NCBI GenBank assembly: GCA_021442505.1
Contig: JABUTC010000026.1
Location: 12,995 to 19,549, forward strand
DNA length: 6,555 bases
Source of the DNA: Mogibacterium sp.
GTDB lineage: Bacteria; Bacillota; Clostridia; Peptostreptococcales; Anaerovoracaceae
Direction: 5' to 3'
This document shows, piece after piece, positions 1 through 6,442 of this stretch; position 1 is the stretch's first letter, and the number at the start of each line of letters is the position of its first letter. The position numbers were made by a program, and so were the translations under genes. The notes beneath the pieces are model-generated. The model did not search any database. It saw only the letters and a list, made by a program, of their open reading frames with translations, and was not told where the DNA came from.

Positions 1-603
1 TTCTGCGGAAGAGATCAGAAGAAAGACAGAGAAGAACTCGGCATACCTGCTGACGACACGGTAATAATGCTGTTTGGCGGAAGCCTCGGCTCGGAGGAAC
101 TGAACAGAATCGGAGTGGAGATTGCCCGCAAATATGCCAATCAAAAGGGAGTAACATTCATCTTCGGTACAGGCAACGACTACTACGCTGATGTTATGGA
201 AATCCTCAAGAAGGAGGGACTGGACTGCTGTGAAAATATACGTCCCCTGGCGTACATTGACGGCATGCCAAGAACCCTGTCCGCAGCCGATGTAATCATT
301 GGAAGAGCAGGAGCTCTTTCCGTGGCTGAGATAACAATGTCGGGAAGAGCGGCGATTTTTGTCCCTTCTCCAAATGTAACTGCAGACCATCAGTACTATA
401 ATGCAAAGGCTGTTGCGGATAACGGCGGAGCATTTATTGTCAGAGAGAGCGAAAACACAGTTTCGGAAGTTATAGAAAAACTCGACGAACTTGTGTCAGA
501 CAGAGAATTAATAGAGAAAATGGGCAAAGCATCCTTTGAGATTGCACCCGTAAATGCCACGGATATTATTTACGACAAGATAATGGAGACATATGGCAGA
601 TAA
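1..603 (+). CDS. murG: MurG, C-terminal part (5'-truncated by window edge)
   Basis: This is the last 200 residues of the membrane-associated UDP-N-acetylglucosamine:lipid I N-acetylglucosaminyltransferase, which converts lipid I to lipid II in peptidoglycan synthesis. The frame is open from base 1, so the true start lies upstream; the first in-frame ATG at 67 falls inside the fold and is not a start. Visible in the fragment are the glycine-rich GGSLGS loop (fragment residues 26-31), the RAGALSVAEI motif (102-111) that in the family contacts UDP-GlcNAc and carries a conserved Glu, and DHQYYNA (129-135) with the conserved His-Gln and Asn of the donor site. Full MurG proteins are about 360 residues, so roughly the whole C-terminal GT-B (glycosyltransferase family 28) domain is present. 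The 3' end overlaps ftsQ by 11 nt, as expected for translationally coupled dcw genes. Identification is secure; only the N-terminal acceptor domain cannot be assessed. Confidence 0.96.
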   Translation, partial: FCGRDQKKDREELGIPADDTVIMLFGGSLGSEELNRIGVEIARKYANQKGVTFIFGTGNDYYADVMEILKKEGLDCCENIRPLAYIDGMPRTLSAADVIIGRAGALSVAEITMSGRAAIFVPSPNVTADHQYYNAKAVADNGGAFIVRESENTVSEVIEKLDELVSDRELIEKMGKASFEIAPVNATDIIYDKIMETYGR

Positions 604-1444
604 GAAACCTGAAAAAAAGAATGAAAAGAAAACGGTTTCGTATGGCTTAGGTGCGGAAGATTATTATGATGTCGTAGAGGCCAACATAGCGAGACGAAAG
701 GCGGAAAGGGAAAAGAAGGCTGAAAAGAAGAAGACCATTCCTAAGAAGCCTTTGATTATAGTGTTCGTTATACTGGCTGTTATAGGCGGTTTTATTTTTT
801 CGCTGTCAGACTTCTTTGTTGTGGACACCATAGAGGTTCAGGGGAACAGCTTTTTCACAGCAGAAGAGGTGATAAATATGGCACATGCCACACCGGGCAG
901 CAATCTTATTTATCATCCGGACAAAAAGAGCATAGTCAATTATCTGAAGGAGAATCCGTATATAGAGGATGCCAAGGTATCGAGAAAGCTTCCTTCAACA
1001 CTTGTTATCACGGTAAAAGAAAGGGAGCAGAAGGGCGCAATATTATACGACGACTCGTACCTCATTGTGAACGAACAGGGTATACGTCTCAGAAAAACTC
1101 AGACGCAGCCTAAGATAACTTTAATAAGCGGAATTAAGGTTAAGAAGATTGCTATAGGAGAGGTGCTCGAAACAGAGAACGAGGAACTGTTCAATAAAGC
1201 ACTGACATTACTTAAAGATATGAGCGACAATGACCTTTACTTCGTTCGCCTGGAGATGGCAGATGATGATATGAAGGCATATGTTTACGATAATCTGATC
1301 TGCAACGGAACATTTGAGCAGATTGATGATGCTATAACATCAGGTCATCTGCACAAGGTTCTGAAGGAGCTTTTTGCAAAAAGTATAACAAGAGGAACCA
1401 TATACTTCAGTAGTGATTCTTTGTCATATGAGCCGTCAATTTAG
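593..1444 (+). CDS. ftsQ: FtsQ/DivIB cell-division membrane protein
   Basis: A 283-residue bitopic division protein. It has a highly charged, Lys-rich cytoplasmic tail (1-52), one transmembrane helix (about 53-71) and an outward-facing POTRA-like domain (about 74-145, with the motif IEVQGNSFF followed by NPYIEDAKVSRKLP and ending in an ITVKER strand). A C-terminal beta domain (about 146-260) follows. This order is characteristic of DivIB/FtsQ, the scaffold that works with DivIC/FtsB and FtsL to activate septal peptidoglycan synthesis. The long cytoplasmic tail is typical of Gram-positive DivIB. The ATG at 593 lies inside the murG 3' end, with GGAG at 585-588 four bases upstream, giving an 11-nt overlap and likely translational coupling. 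No murB lies between murG and ftsQ. The sequence is full length with no frameshift. The family assignment rests on domain order and gene position more than on invariant residues. Confidence 0.93.
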   Translation: MADKKPEKKNEKKTVSYGLGAEDYYDVVEANIARRKAEREKKAEKKKTIPKKPLIIVFVILAVIGGFIFSLSDFFVVDTIEVQGNSFFTAEEVINMAHATPGSNLIYHPDKKSIVNYLKENPYIEDAKVSRKLPSTLVITVKEREQKGAILYDDSYLIVNEQGIRLRKTQTQPKITLISGIKVKKIAIGEVLETENEELFNKALTLLKDMSDNDLYFVRLEMADDDMKAYVYDNLICNGTFEQIDDAITSGHLHKVLKELFAKSITRGTIYFSSDSLSYEPSI

Positions 1445-1452
1445 ACAAACAG

Positions 1453-1468
1453 ACACTAAAAATAGTGG
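1453..1468 (+). promoter_or_regulatory. Imperfect palindrome resembling an NrdR box
   Basis: The 16-mer ACACTAAAAATAGTGG has a perfect 5-bp inverted repeat (CACTA at 1454-1458, TAGTG at 1463-1467) around four A residues. Against the NrdR operator consensus as I remember it (ACACTATATATAGTGT) it matches 13 of 16 positions. NrdR is the ATP/dATP-sensing repressor of ribonucleotide reductase genes and binds paired boxes an integral number of helical turns apart. A second TATAGTGT half-site is placed so that its box centre would be 31 bp downstream. What is seen is the palindrome and the spacing; NrdR binding is inference, and another regulator or chance in AT-rich DNA is possible. Confidence 0.35.
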
Positions 1469-1491
1469 TGCAGGCTCGAAATATAGGCAAA

Positions 1492-1524
1492 TATAGTGTT
1501 TTTTTCGCCTTTTATAGTGTTTTT
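1492..1524 (+). repeat. Direct repeat TATAGTGTTTTT, two copies 21 bp apart
   Basis: Identical 12-mers TATAGTGTTTTT lie at 1492-1503 and 1513-1524, a spacing of 21 bp or two helical turns. In addition AAATATAG occurs at 1479-1486 and again at 1489-1496, 10 bp apart. The copies sit just upstream of, and overlap, the place where a -35 element would lie for the putative ftsZ promoter. They share the TAGTG core with the palindrome at 1453-1468. Operator half-sites for a regulator bound on one face of the helix are a reasonable reading, but the repeats are directly visible while the function is inferred. Confidence 0.6.
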
Positions 1525-1536
1525 ACAATCTATTTA

Positions 1537-1545
1537 TGTTATGAT
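1537..1545 (+). promoter_or_regulatory. ftsZ: Putative extended -10 promoter for ftsZ
   Basis: TGTTATGAT at 1537-1545 reads as an extended -10 element: TG, one base, then TATGAT, one mismatch from TATAAT. It ends 30 bases before the ftsZ start codon, which would give a short leader that still includes the Shine-Dalgarno sequence. There is no convincing TTGACA at 17 bp upstream; TTTACA at 1522-1527 is too close (12 bp). The element lies in the only substantial intergenic gap of the window, which favours a dedicated ftsZ promoter inside the division cluster. This is prediction by eye. Confidence 0.45.
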
Positions 1546-1561
1546 TTAACCAAATATTATG

Positions 1562-1567
1562 AGGAGG
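1562..1567 (+). promoter_or_regulatory. ftsZ: Strong ribosome binding site fixing the ftsZ start
   Basis: A perfect AGGAGG, eight bases before the ATG at 1576, decides the ftsZ start. The reading frame is open further upstream to a GTG at 1465, but that extension (37 residues, hydrophobic and unlike FtsZ) has no comparable site and would cover the promoter region. Confidence 0.9.
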
Positions 1568-1575
1568 ACATTCAT

Positions 1576-2709
1576 ATGGAATTTGTTTCTGACTTTGTAC
1601 CTGAGCAGGGCAATGCGGCTATCATAAAGGTAATCGGTGTCGGCGGTGGCGGATGCAATGCTGTGAACAGAATGGTTGACGCAGGTCTTCAGGGCGTATC
1701 ATTCATAGCAGTTAATACTGACAGACAGGCTCTTTCGAAGTGCAAGGCTGAAATTAAGATACAGATAGGTGAGAAGATTTCAGGCGGCAGAGGAGCAGGC
1801 GCTAATCCGGAGATCGGCCAGCGTGCTGCAGAAGAGAGCATCGAAGAGATCAAAGCACACCTTCAGGATGCCGATATGGTATTCGTAACAGCAGGTATGG
1901 GTGGCGGTACCGGAACAGGTGCAGCACCGGTAATAGCAAAGGCTGCTATGGACTGTGGAGCTCTTACTGTTGCAGTTGTAACAAAGCCTTTCTCATTCGA
2001 GGGAAAGAAGCGCTGGAACAGAGCAACAAAGGGAGTTCAGTATCTCAGCAATTTTGTTGATTCGCTTGTTATTATTCCTAACGATAAGCTTATCGACTCA
2101 AGTGAGCAGACAACTTCATTCCTTGAGGCATTCTACAAGGCAGATGATGTACTCAGACAGGGTGTTCAGGGAATTTCAGATCTCATTTCAGAATACGGTC
2201 TTGTAAATGTTGACTTTGCAGACGTTAAGACAGTTATGGAGGGCAGAGGAATTGCTCACATGGGTGTTGGAATCGGCGAAGGAGAGAACAAGATTGATGA
2301 TGCAGTTAAGAATGCTGTAGAGAGCCCACTCCTTGAGACAAGCATCAAGGGCGCTAAGTCAATCCTGCTCTACGTTGCAGGCGGCTACGATATGGGAATG
2401 CTCGACATCAGCACTATAGCTGACAGAATCCAGCAGGAGGCTGATCCTGATGCCAATATCATCTTCGGAGCTAAGATTGACGAAGAGATGCAGGGCAAGA
2501 TTCAGGTAACAATCGTTGCTACAGATTTCGCATCAGCAGGAATCGAAGTAGTTGCTGAGCCGGCAGAGAAGCCTGCAGAGCCAATGGGCACACCAACAAA
2601 GGTTAACGGCATTGATGCTTACGAGGTTGAGCTTGACCAGCTTATGGCAAGTGCTGACAACACACCTGGACCATCAATCAATTACGAGATTCCGGATTTT
2701 CTTAAGTAG
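1576..2709 (+). CDS. ftsZ: FtsZ, tubulin-like division GTPase
   Basis: FtsZ of 377 residues, a normal family length; it polymerises with GTP into the cytokinetic ring. The order is a short N-terminal tail, the nucleotide-binding domain starting at IIKVIGVGGGGCNAVNRM (about 16-33), the tubulin signature GMGGGTGTG (107-115), and the T7 synergy loop NVDFAD with N211, D213 and D216 that completes the GTPase site of the neighbouring subunit. The C-terminal subdomain follows, then a short Pro/Glu-rich linker (about 331-365) and the conserved C-terminal peptide EIPDFLK (371-377) that binds membrane tethers such as FtsA or SepF. All catalytic elements look intact. A minor oddity is ATDF where ATGF is usual at the end of the globular domain. 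The gene is preceded by its own putative promoter and the strongest ribosome binding site in the window, in keeping with the high expression expected of FtsZ. The start at 1576 is chosen from that site. Confidence 0.98.
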   Translation: MEFVSDFVPEQGNAAIIKVIGVGGGGCNAVNRMVDAGLQGVSFIAVNTDRQALSKCKAEIKIQIGEKISGGRGAGANPEIGQRAAEESIEEIKAHLQDADMVFVTAGMGGGTGTGAAPVIAKAAMDCGALTVAVVTKPFSFEGKKRWNRATKGVQYLSNFVDSLVIIPNDKLIDSSEQTTSFLEAFYKADDVLRQGVQGISDLISEYGLVNVDFADVKTVMEGRGIAHMGVGIGEGENKIDDAVKNAVESPLLETSIKGAKSILLYVAGGYDMGMLDISTIADRIQQEADPDANIIFGAKIDEEMQGKIQVTIVATDFASAGIEVVAEPAEKPAEPMGTPTKVNGIDAYEVELDQLMASADNTPGPSINYEIPDFLK

Positions 2710-2723
2710 TACGAGTGAGTGCT

Positions 2724-3512
2724 ATGGCTGTCAGAATCGAATCAGAGGACAACAGCAAACTTAAGCTGATAAGGAAACTTTCATCGAAGAAGCACAGGGA
2801 CGCGGAAGGCAAGTTCGTAATCGAGGGAATTAACCTCGTTGAAGAAGCAATACGCAGAAATGTGCCTCTTGATATGATAATAATTTCTGAGGATTTTGAA
2901 GCGGATGTCAGCAGAATGATTCCTGACGAGGGAGTCTATCTGGTCAGCAGGACTGTCTTCGAAAAGATAAGCGATGCGGAGAACGGTTCCGGAGTGCTCG
3001 CAGTAGCAAGAAAGAGCATTTCAACGGAAAATGATTTATCGGAGTTAGATGCTGATACCAATATACTTGTGCTTGACAGAGTGCAGGACCCTGGAAACAT
3101 CGGAACTATGATAAGAACTGCTGTGGCGGCGGGATATGGCGCGCTTCTTGTAAACAAAGGCACGGCAGACATATTTTCGCCGAAAGTCCTGAGAGCGACA
3201 GCCGGCATGGTTTTCGACATACCCATAGCCTATGCGGACGGCGCCGGGGACACGGCTTCAATGCTTAAGAGACTCGGCAAAAAGGTTTGTGTAACAGTTC
3301 CAAGAGGCGGCAGGGCATACTACGATGCCGACCTGTCGAAGGGTGTTGCTCTGGTTATAGGAAATGAGGGCAACGGTATATCGGACGAACTGATAGATCT
3401 GGCGGATGAGAAACTGACGATTCCGATGTGCGGAGAGATAGAATCGCTGAATGCGGCAATTTCGGCTGCGATACTGATGTATGAGGCAGTCAGAGGTCGC
3501 CGGGAATTATAA
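2724..3512 (+). CDS. SpoU/TrmH-family rRNA 2'-O-methyltransferase (YsgA-like)
   Basis: A 262-residue SPOUT-class RNA methyltransferase that uses S-adenosylmethionine to methylate a ribose 2'-OH, most probably in 23S rRNA. It has an N-terminal SpoU substrate-binding domain (about 15-95, with the typical KFVIEGINLVEEAI) and a knotted C-terminal domain with the three SpoU motifs: DPGNIGTMIRTA (122-133, with the conserved Asn and Arg), IGNEGNGIS (212-220) and IPMCGEIESLNAAISAA (233-249, with the SLN core). Length and architecture fit the YsgA/RlmB/TsnR group. The exact target nucleotide cannot be told from sequence, so no symbol is given. The start is uncertain: ATG at 2724 has a weak GAGTGAG just upstream, while GTG at 2715 (three residues longer) has no recognisable site. 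It begins 14 nt after the ftsZ stop and probably shares its transcript. Neighbouring zapA and mutS2 support a YsgA-type orthologue, since ysgA lies upstream of these genes in Bacillus. Confidence 0.9.
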   Translation: MAVRIESEDNSKLKLIRKLSSKKHRDAEGKFVIEGINLVEEAIRRNVPLDMIIISEDFEADVSRMIPDEGVYLVSRTVFEKISDAENGSGVLAVARKSISTENDLSELDADTNILVLDRVQDPGNIGTMIRTAVAAGYGALLVNKGTADIFSPKVLRATAGMVFDIPIAYADGAGDTASMLKRLGKKVCVTVPRGGRAYYDADLSKGVALVIGNEGNGISDELIDLADEKLTIPMCGEIESLNAAISAAILMYEAVRGRREL

Positions 3513-3547
3513 AGAGCGTTTAAGAGAGATTTTAAAAGAAAGACAAG

Positions 3548-3552
3548 AGAGG
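3548..3552 (+). promoter_or_regulatory. zapA: Ribosome binding site deciding the zapA start
   Basis: AGAGG lies nine bases before the ATG at 3562 in a purine-rich leader. The frame is open back to an ATG at 3481 inside the methyltransferase gene, but the conserved ZapA fold begins just after 3562. The upstream codons (Lys/Arg/Glu-rich) simply reflect the purine-rich leader. Confidence 0.65.
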
Positions 3553-3561
3553 AAGAGGCAA

Positions 3562-4044
3562 ATGGAGAAATGCAGAGCTGACGTTGTTATCTGCGGCGAG
3601 AATTACGTTCTTTCCGGAGAGAAGAGCGAAGAGAAAATCAAAGAAATTGCGAAGTTTGTAGACGAAGAGATCAGACGCACAAGCAAACTCCTCAACTGCA
3701 ATCCTAATTATAAGTGTGCAGTGCTTGCGTCTCTCAATATTTGCGAGAAGCTTATGGAAAGAGATGAGCTTATGCTCAAGCTTCAGACTGAGAACTACCA
3801 GCTTGATAATGATGTAAAGCATTATATTTCAATGTGGGAATCTGCAAAGAGAAAGATTACAGATCTCAAGGAGCAGATGAGCACAGAGGTAGACAAGCAG
3901 TCACAGAGCAATGAGGATTACAACAAGCTTAAGGAGCAGCTCGCTGAGATGGAAAGTGCGTACTTCGATCTTCAGATGGAGAATGTAAACCTTAAAAACC
4001 AGCTCAGAGCCATGGACCAGCTGACAGGACAGGATGAAATCTAA
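3562..4044 (+). CDS. zapA: ZapA-like cell-division protein with long coiled coil
   Basis: A 160-residue cytoplasmic protein of the ZapA family, which binds and cross-links FtsZ filaments and stabilises the Z ring. The N-terminal ZapA head has two short beta strands (about 5-20, DVVICGENYVLSG), then a helix (about 23-44), then the conserved helix NYKCAVLASLNICEKLM (49-65) with the small-residue pattern of the family dimer interface. From about 66 to 153 it is almost entirely heptad-like Leu/Lys/Glu sequence, predicting a long coiled coil that ends in a short polar tail. Bacillus ZapA is only about 85 residues, so this is an extended form of a kind seen in Clostridia. The start at 3562 is preferred over 3481 for its ribosome binding site and the family fold. 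The gene overlaps mutS2 by 11 nt and lies one gene downstream of ftsZ, its partner. The head-domain match is good but the family is poorly conserved. Confidence 0.85.
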   Translation: MEKCRADVVICGENYVLSGEKSEEKIKEIAKFVDEEIRRTSKLLNCNPNYKCAVLASLNICEKLMERDELMLKLQTENYQLDNDVKHYISMWESAKRKITDLKEQMSTEVDKQSQSNEDYNKLKEQLAEMESAYFDLQMENVNLKNQLRAMDQLTGQDEI

Positions 4045-6442
4045 GATACTTGGACTCCTAGAATTTAATAAGATTACGAAGCTGCTTGCTGACCAGGCGG
4101 GCTCTACTATTGCGAAAGAAAGAATCGCGGAACTCGAGCCTATGACCAACATGCACGCTGTAACGGATGCATTAACGGAAACTACTGAGGCGGTTTCCGT
4201 TATTCTGTATAAGGGAACAATTCCGGTTGGCGAGATTGCAGATGTTAAAGACCTTCTCAAGATGGCAAGAAAGGGAAGAATCCTTAGCATGCGCGAATTG
4301 CTTCAGATAAAGTCGAGCTTGGCTGCTGCAAGGCAGGTCAAGCTTTTTCTGTCATCTGATATGCCGGATAATCTTCGCGTAATTCCGGAGATTGCGGCAT
4401 TGATTGCCCCAGTTCCTAAACTCGAGCAGGACCTCGATAACGCAATTCTTTCAGAGGACGAGATGTCAGACAATGCGTCGTCTGCACTTAAGAGCATACG
4501 CAGAGATATGCGTAATAAGAATGAGCAGATTAAGGCGAGGATGCAGAAGTTTACCTCGTCAAGTACAGCTTCAAAGTATTTACAGGATGCGATAGTGACC
4601 ATAAGAAACGGCCGCTATGTTATTCCGGTAAAAAGAGAGTATGCTTCTATGTTCCCGGGTCTGGTGCATGACCAGTCGTCGACAGGAGCTACACTTTTCA
4701 TAGAACCGCAGTCAATTGTGACCATGAACAACGAGCTCAGACAGCTTGAAATCGACGAGCAGAACGAGATAACAAGAATTCTCGAGGCTTTTTCCGGCAG
4801 GGTTGCTGAACATTATCACGAGATACATAACAATCAGGACCTTCTTGCAGAACTGGATTTTATCAATGCAAAAGGCAAATTATCAATTATGCTCGATGCC
4901 AGAGAACCAAAGATGAACGAGCAGGGCATAATTGATATTCGAAGAGGAAGACATCCGCTTCTCGATATGGAGAAGGCGGTTCCGATAAATGTTGAACTTG
5001 GAAGAGATTACACGACACTTCTCATCACCGGCCCTAATACGGGCGGAAAGACAGTAACGCTTAAGACCATCGGTCTGCTTATTCTTATGGCACAAAGCGG
5101 TCTTCATGTGCCGGCAGATGAGAGCAGCGAACTGCCTCTTCTCAAAGAGGTTTTCGCAGACATCGGAGACGAGCAGAGCATAGAGCAGAGCCTGAGCACC
5201 TTCTCGTCGCATATGAAGAATATTACTGAGATTTTTGCAGAAGCAGGGGAAGGATGCCTTGTGCTTCTTGATGAGCTTGGCGCAGGAACAGATCCGGCAG
5301 AGGGTGCGGCGCTTGGAATCGCTGAGCTTGAGAAACTCAGGGAAATGGGAGCGCTGGTTGTTTCGACGACCCACTACACAGAACTCAAGAAGTATGCGAT
5401 TTCTACCGAGGGCGTTGAAAATGCCTCGATGGAATTTAATGTTGAGACACTTTCTCCGACATACAAGCTTAGAATCGGGCTTCCGGGCAAGTCCAATGCA
5501 TTTGAGATTTCGAGAAAGCTGGGGCTTTCGGAGGAGATAATAGACAGGGCGACCGAGCTTCTCAGCGAGAACCAGCTGAGCTTTGAAAATGCTGTTTCCA
5601 GGGTTGAGGAAGACAGAAAACAGGCTGAAGATATGGTCGATGAGGCGAACCGTCTCAAGGCCGAAGCCGAGAAGAAACTCGCGATTGCTGAACAGAAACT
5701 CGAGAAGGCAAGGTCGAAGGCAGAAGAGATAGTCGATGATGCGAAGGAGCAGGCGAGAACAATGCTTCGTGACGCTCAGGGCACAGTCGATGAAATCAGT
5801 TCAGAGCTAAAAGAACTCAGAAAGAATGCTCAGGATCATGGGCATGCGAGCAATGCTGTTGCCGCAGGAAGAAGAAAGCTCCGTGAGGCCGAGGATGAGT
5901 ATAAATCTGATGGCAAGAAACGCAGCGTTCAGACGGGAAAGGCACCGAAACCTGAGGATATAGAAATAGGAATGCAGGTAAAGCTTACGACCATCGGGCA
6001 GAATGGCGAGGTCGAGTCTTTGCCTGACAGCCGTGGAAATCTCCAGCTTCGAGTTGGAGCGCTCAGAATTGGTGCTAATGTAAAGGATCTCATAATAACT
6101 GAAAGCGAAGCGGCCGGAAACAAGGACAAGTTAAGAAAAGCTTATTCGCAAGGTTCCAGACAGAATTTTATGAAGGACAAGGTGCGCAACGTTCGTACCG
6201 AAATTAATGTTATAGGTCGGAATCTTGATGACGCCATCTACGAGGTTGAAAAATACATAGACGATGCCTATCTCGCAGGACTGACGCAGGTTAGAATTGT
6301 GCACGGCAAAGGGCAGGGAATTCTTTCGTCGGGCCTCAGAGATGCTTTGAAGAAGAATAAGCATGTAAAGTCAGCCAAGGCTGCCGCATACAATGAGGGT
6401 GGAGACGGTGCCACTGTAGTAACGCTCAAGGAGAAGAAATAA
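4034..6442 (+). CDS. mutS2: MutS2 ATPase with KOW-like and Smr domains
   Basis: MutS2 of 802 residues (Bacillus about 785). It lacks the MutS mismatch-recognition domains and begins directly with the core/lever region (about 1-300). The ABC-type ATPase follows: Walker A GPNTGGKT (333-340), signature loop STFSSHM (388-394), Walker B LVLLDE (409-414) and the switch STTH (444-447). A long coiled coil (about 515-615) precedes a KOW/SH3-like domain (about 644-690, GMQVKL onward) and a C-terminal Smr domain (about 723-800). The ATPase motifs are intact. The Smr motifs are not: the usual LDxRG is INVIG (724-728), and HGKGTGxLR is HGKGQGILS (757-765), so its nuclease activity is doubtful. In the family MutS2 has been described as an anti-recombination factor and, in Bacillus, as a sensor of collided ribosomes that splits them. 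The start at 4034 has AGGA at 4026-4029 and overlaps the zapA end by 11 nt, suggesting translational coupling. Confidence 0.97.
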   Translation: MKSKILGLLEFNKITKLLADQAGSTIAKERIAELEPMTNMHAVTDALTETTEAVSVILYKGTIPVGEIADVKDLLKMARKGRILSMRELLQIKSSLAAARQVKLFLSSDMPDNLRVIPEIAALIAPVPKLEQDLDNAILSEDEMSDNASSALKSIRRDMRNKNEQIKARMQKFTSSSTASKYLQDAIVTIRNGRYVIPVKREYASMFPGLVHDQSSTGATLFIEPQSIVTMNNELRQLEIDEQNEITRILEAFSGRVAEHYHEIHNNQDLLAELDFINAKGKLSIMLDAREPKMNEQGIIDIRRGRHPLLDMEKAVPINVELGRDYTTLLITGPNTGGKTVTLKTIGLLILMAQSGLHVPADESSELPLLKEVFADIGDEQSIEQSLSTFSSHMKNITEIFAEAGEGCLVLLDELGAGTDPAEGAALGIAELEKLREMGALVVSTTHYTELKKYAISTEGVENASMEFNVETLSPTYKLRIGLPGKSNAFEISRKLGLSEEIIDRATELLSENQLSFENAVSRVEEDRKQAEDMVDEANRLKAEAEKKLAIAEQKLEKARSKAEEIVDDAKEQARTMLRDAQGTVDEISSELKELRKNAQDHGHASNAVAAGRRKLREAEDEYKSDGKKRSVQTGKAPKPEDIEIGMQVKLTTIGQNGEVESLPDSRGNLQLRVGALRIGANVKDLIITESEAAGNKDKLRKAYSQGSRQNFMKDKVRNVRTEINVIGRNLDDAIYEVEKYIDDAYLAGLTQVRIVHGKGQGILSSGLRDALKKNKHVKSAKAAAYNEGGDGATVVTLKEKK

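Noticed and set aside
1453..1505. Intrinsic terminator after ftsQ (ACACTA pairing with TAGTGT followed by a T run at 1499-1505)
   Set aside because: The stem would be six mostly A-T pairs with a loop of about 35 nt; too weak for a terminator. The inverted repeat fits an operator better.
1465..1575. In-frame N-terminal extension of FtsZ starting at GTG 1465
   Set aside because: The extra 37 residues are hydrophobic and unlike FtsZ, the region carries repeats and a promoter candidate, and a perfect AGGAGG fixes the start at 1576.
2552..2764. Short plus-strand open frame across the ftsZ end and methyltransferase start
   Set aside because: It is out of frame with two well-supported genes, low complexity in Gln/Ser/Leu, and without a ribosome binding site.
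3481..3561. Longer ZapA starting at ATG 3481
   Set aside because: It would overlap the methyltransferase end by 32 nt and add a Lys/Arg/Glu-rich stretch outside the ZapA fold; the site before 3562 is better placed. Not fully excluded.
593..4044. Two equal 11-nt gene overlaps (593-603 and 4034-4044) as a special signal
   Set aside because: Such overlaps are common in translationally coupled genes; the equal length is most likely coincidence.
4883..5374. Open minus-strand stretch of 163 codons inside mutS2
   Set aside because: It lies over the conserved MutS2 ATPase region, its translation resembles no family I know, and it has no gene context; it is a shadow of mutS2.
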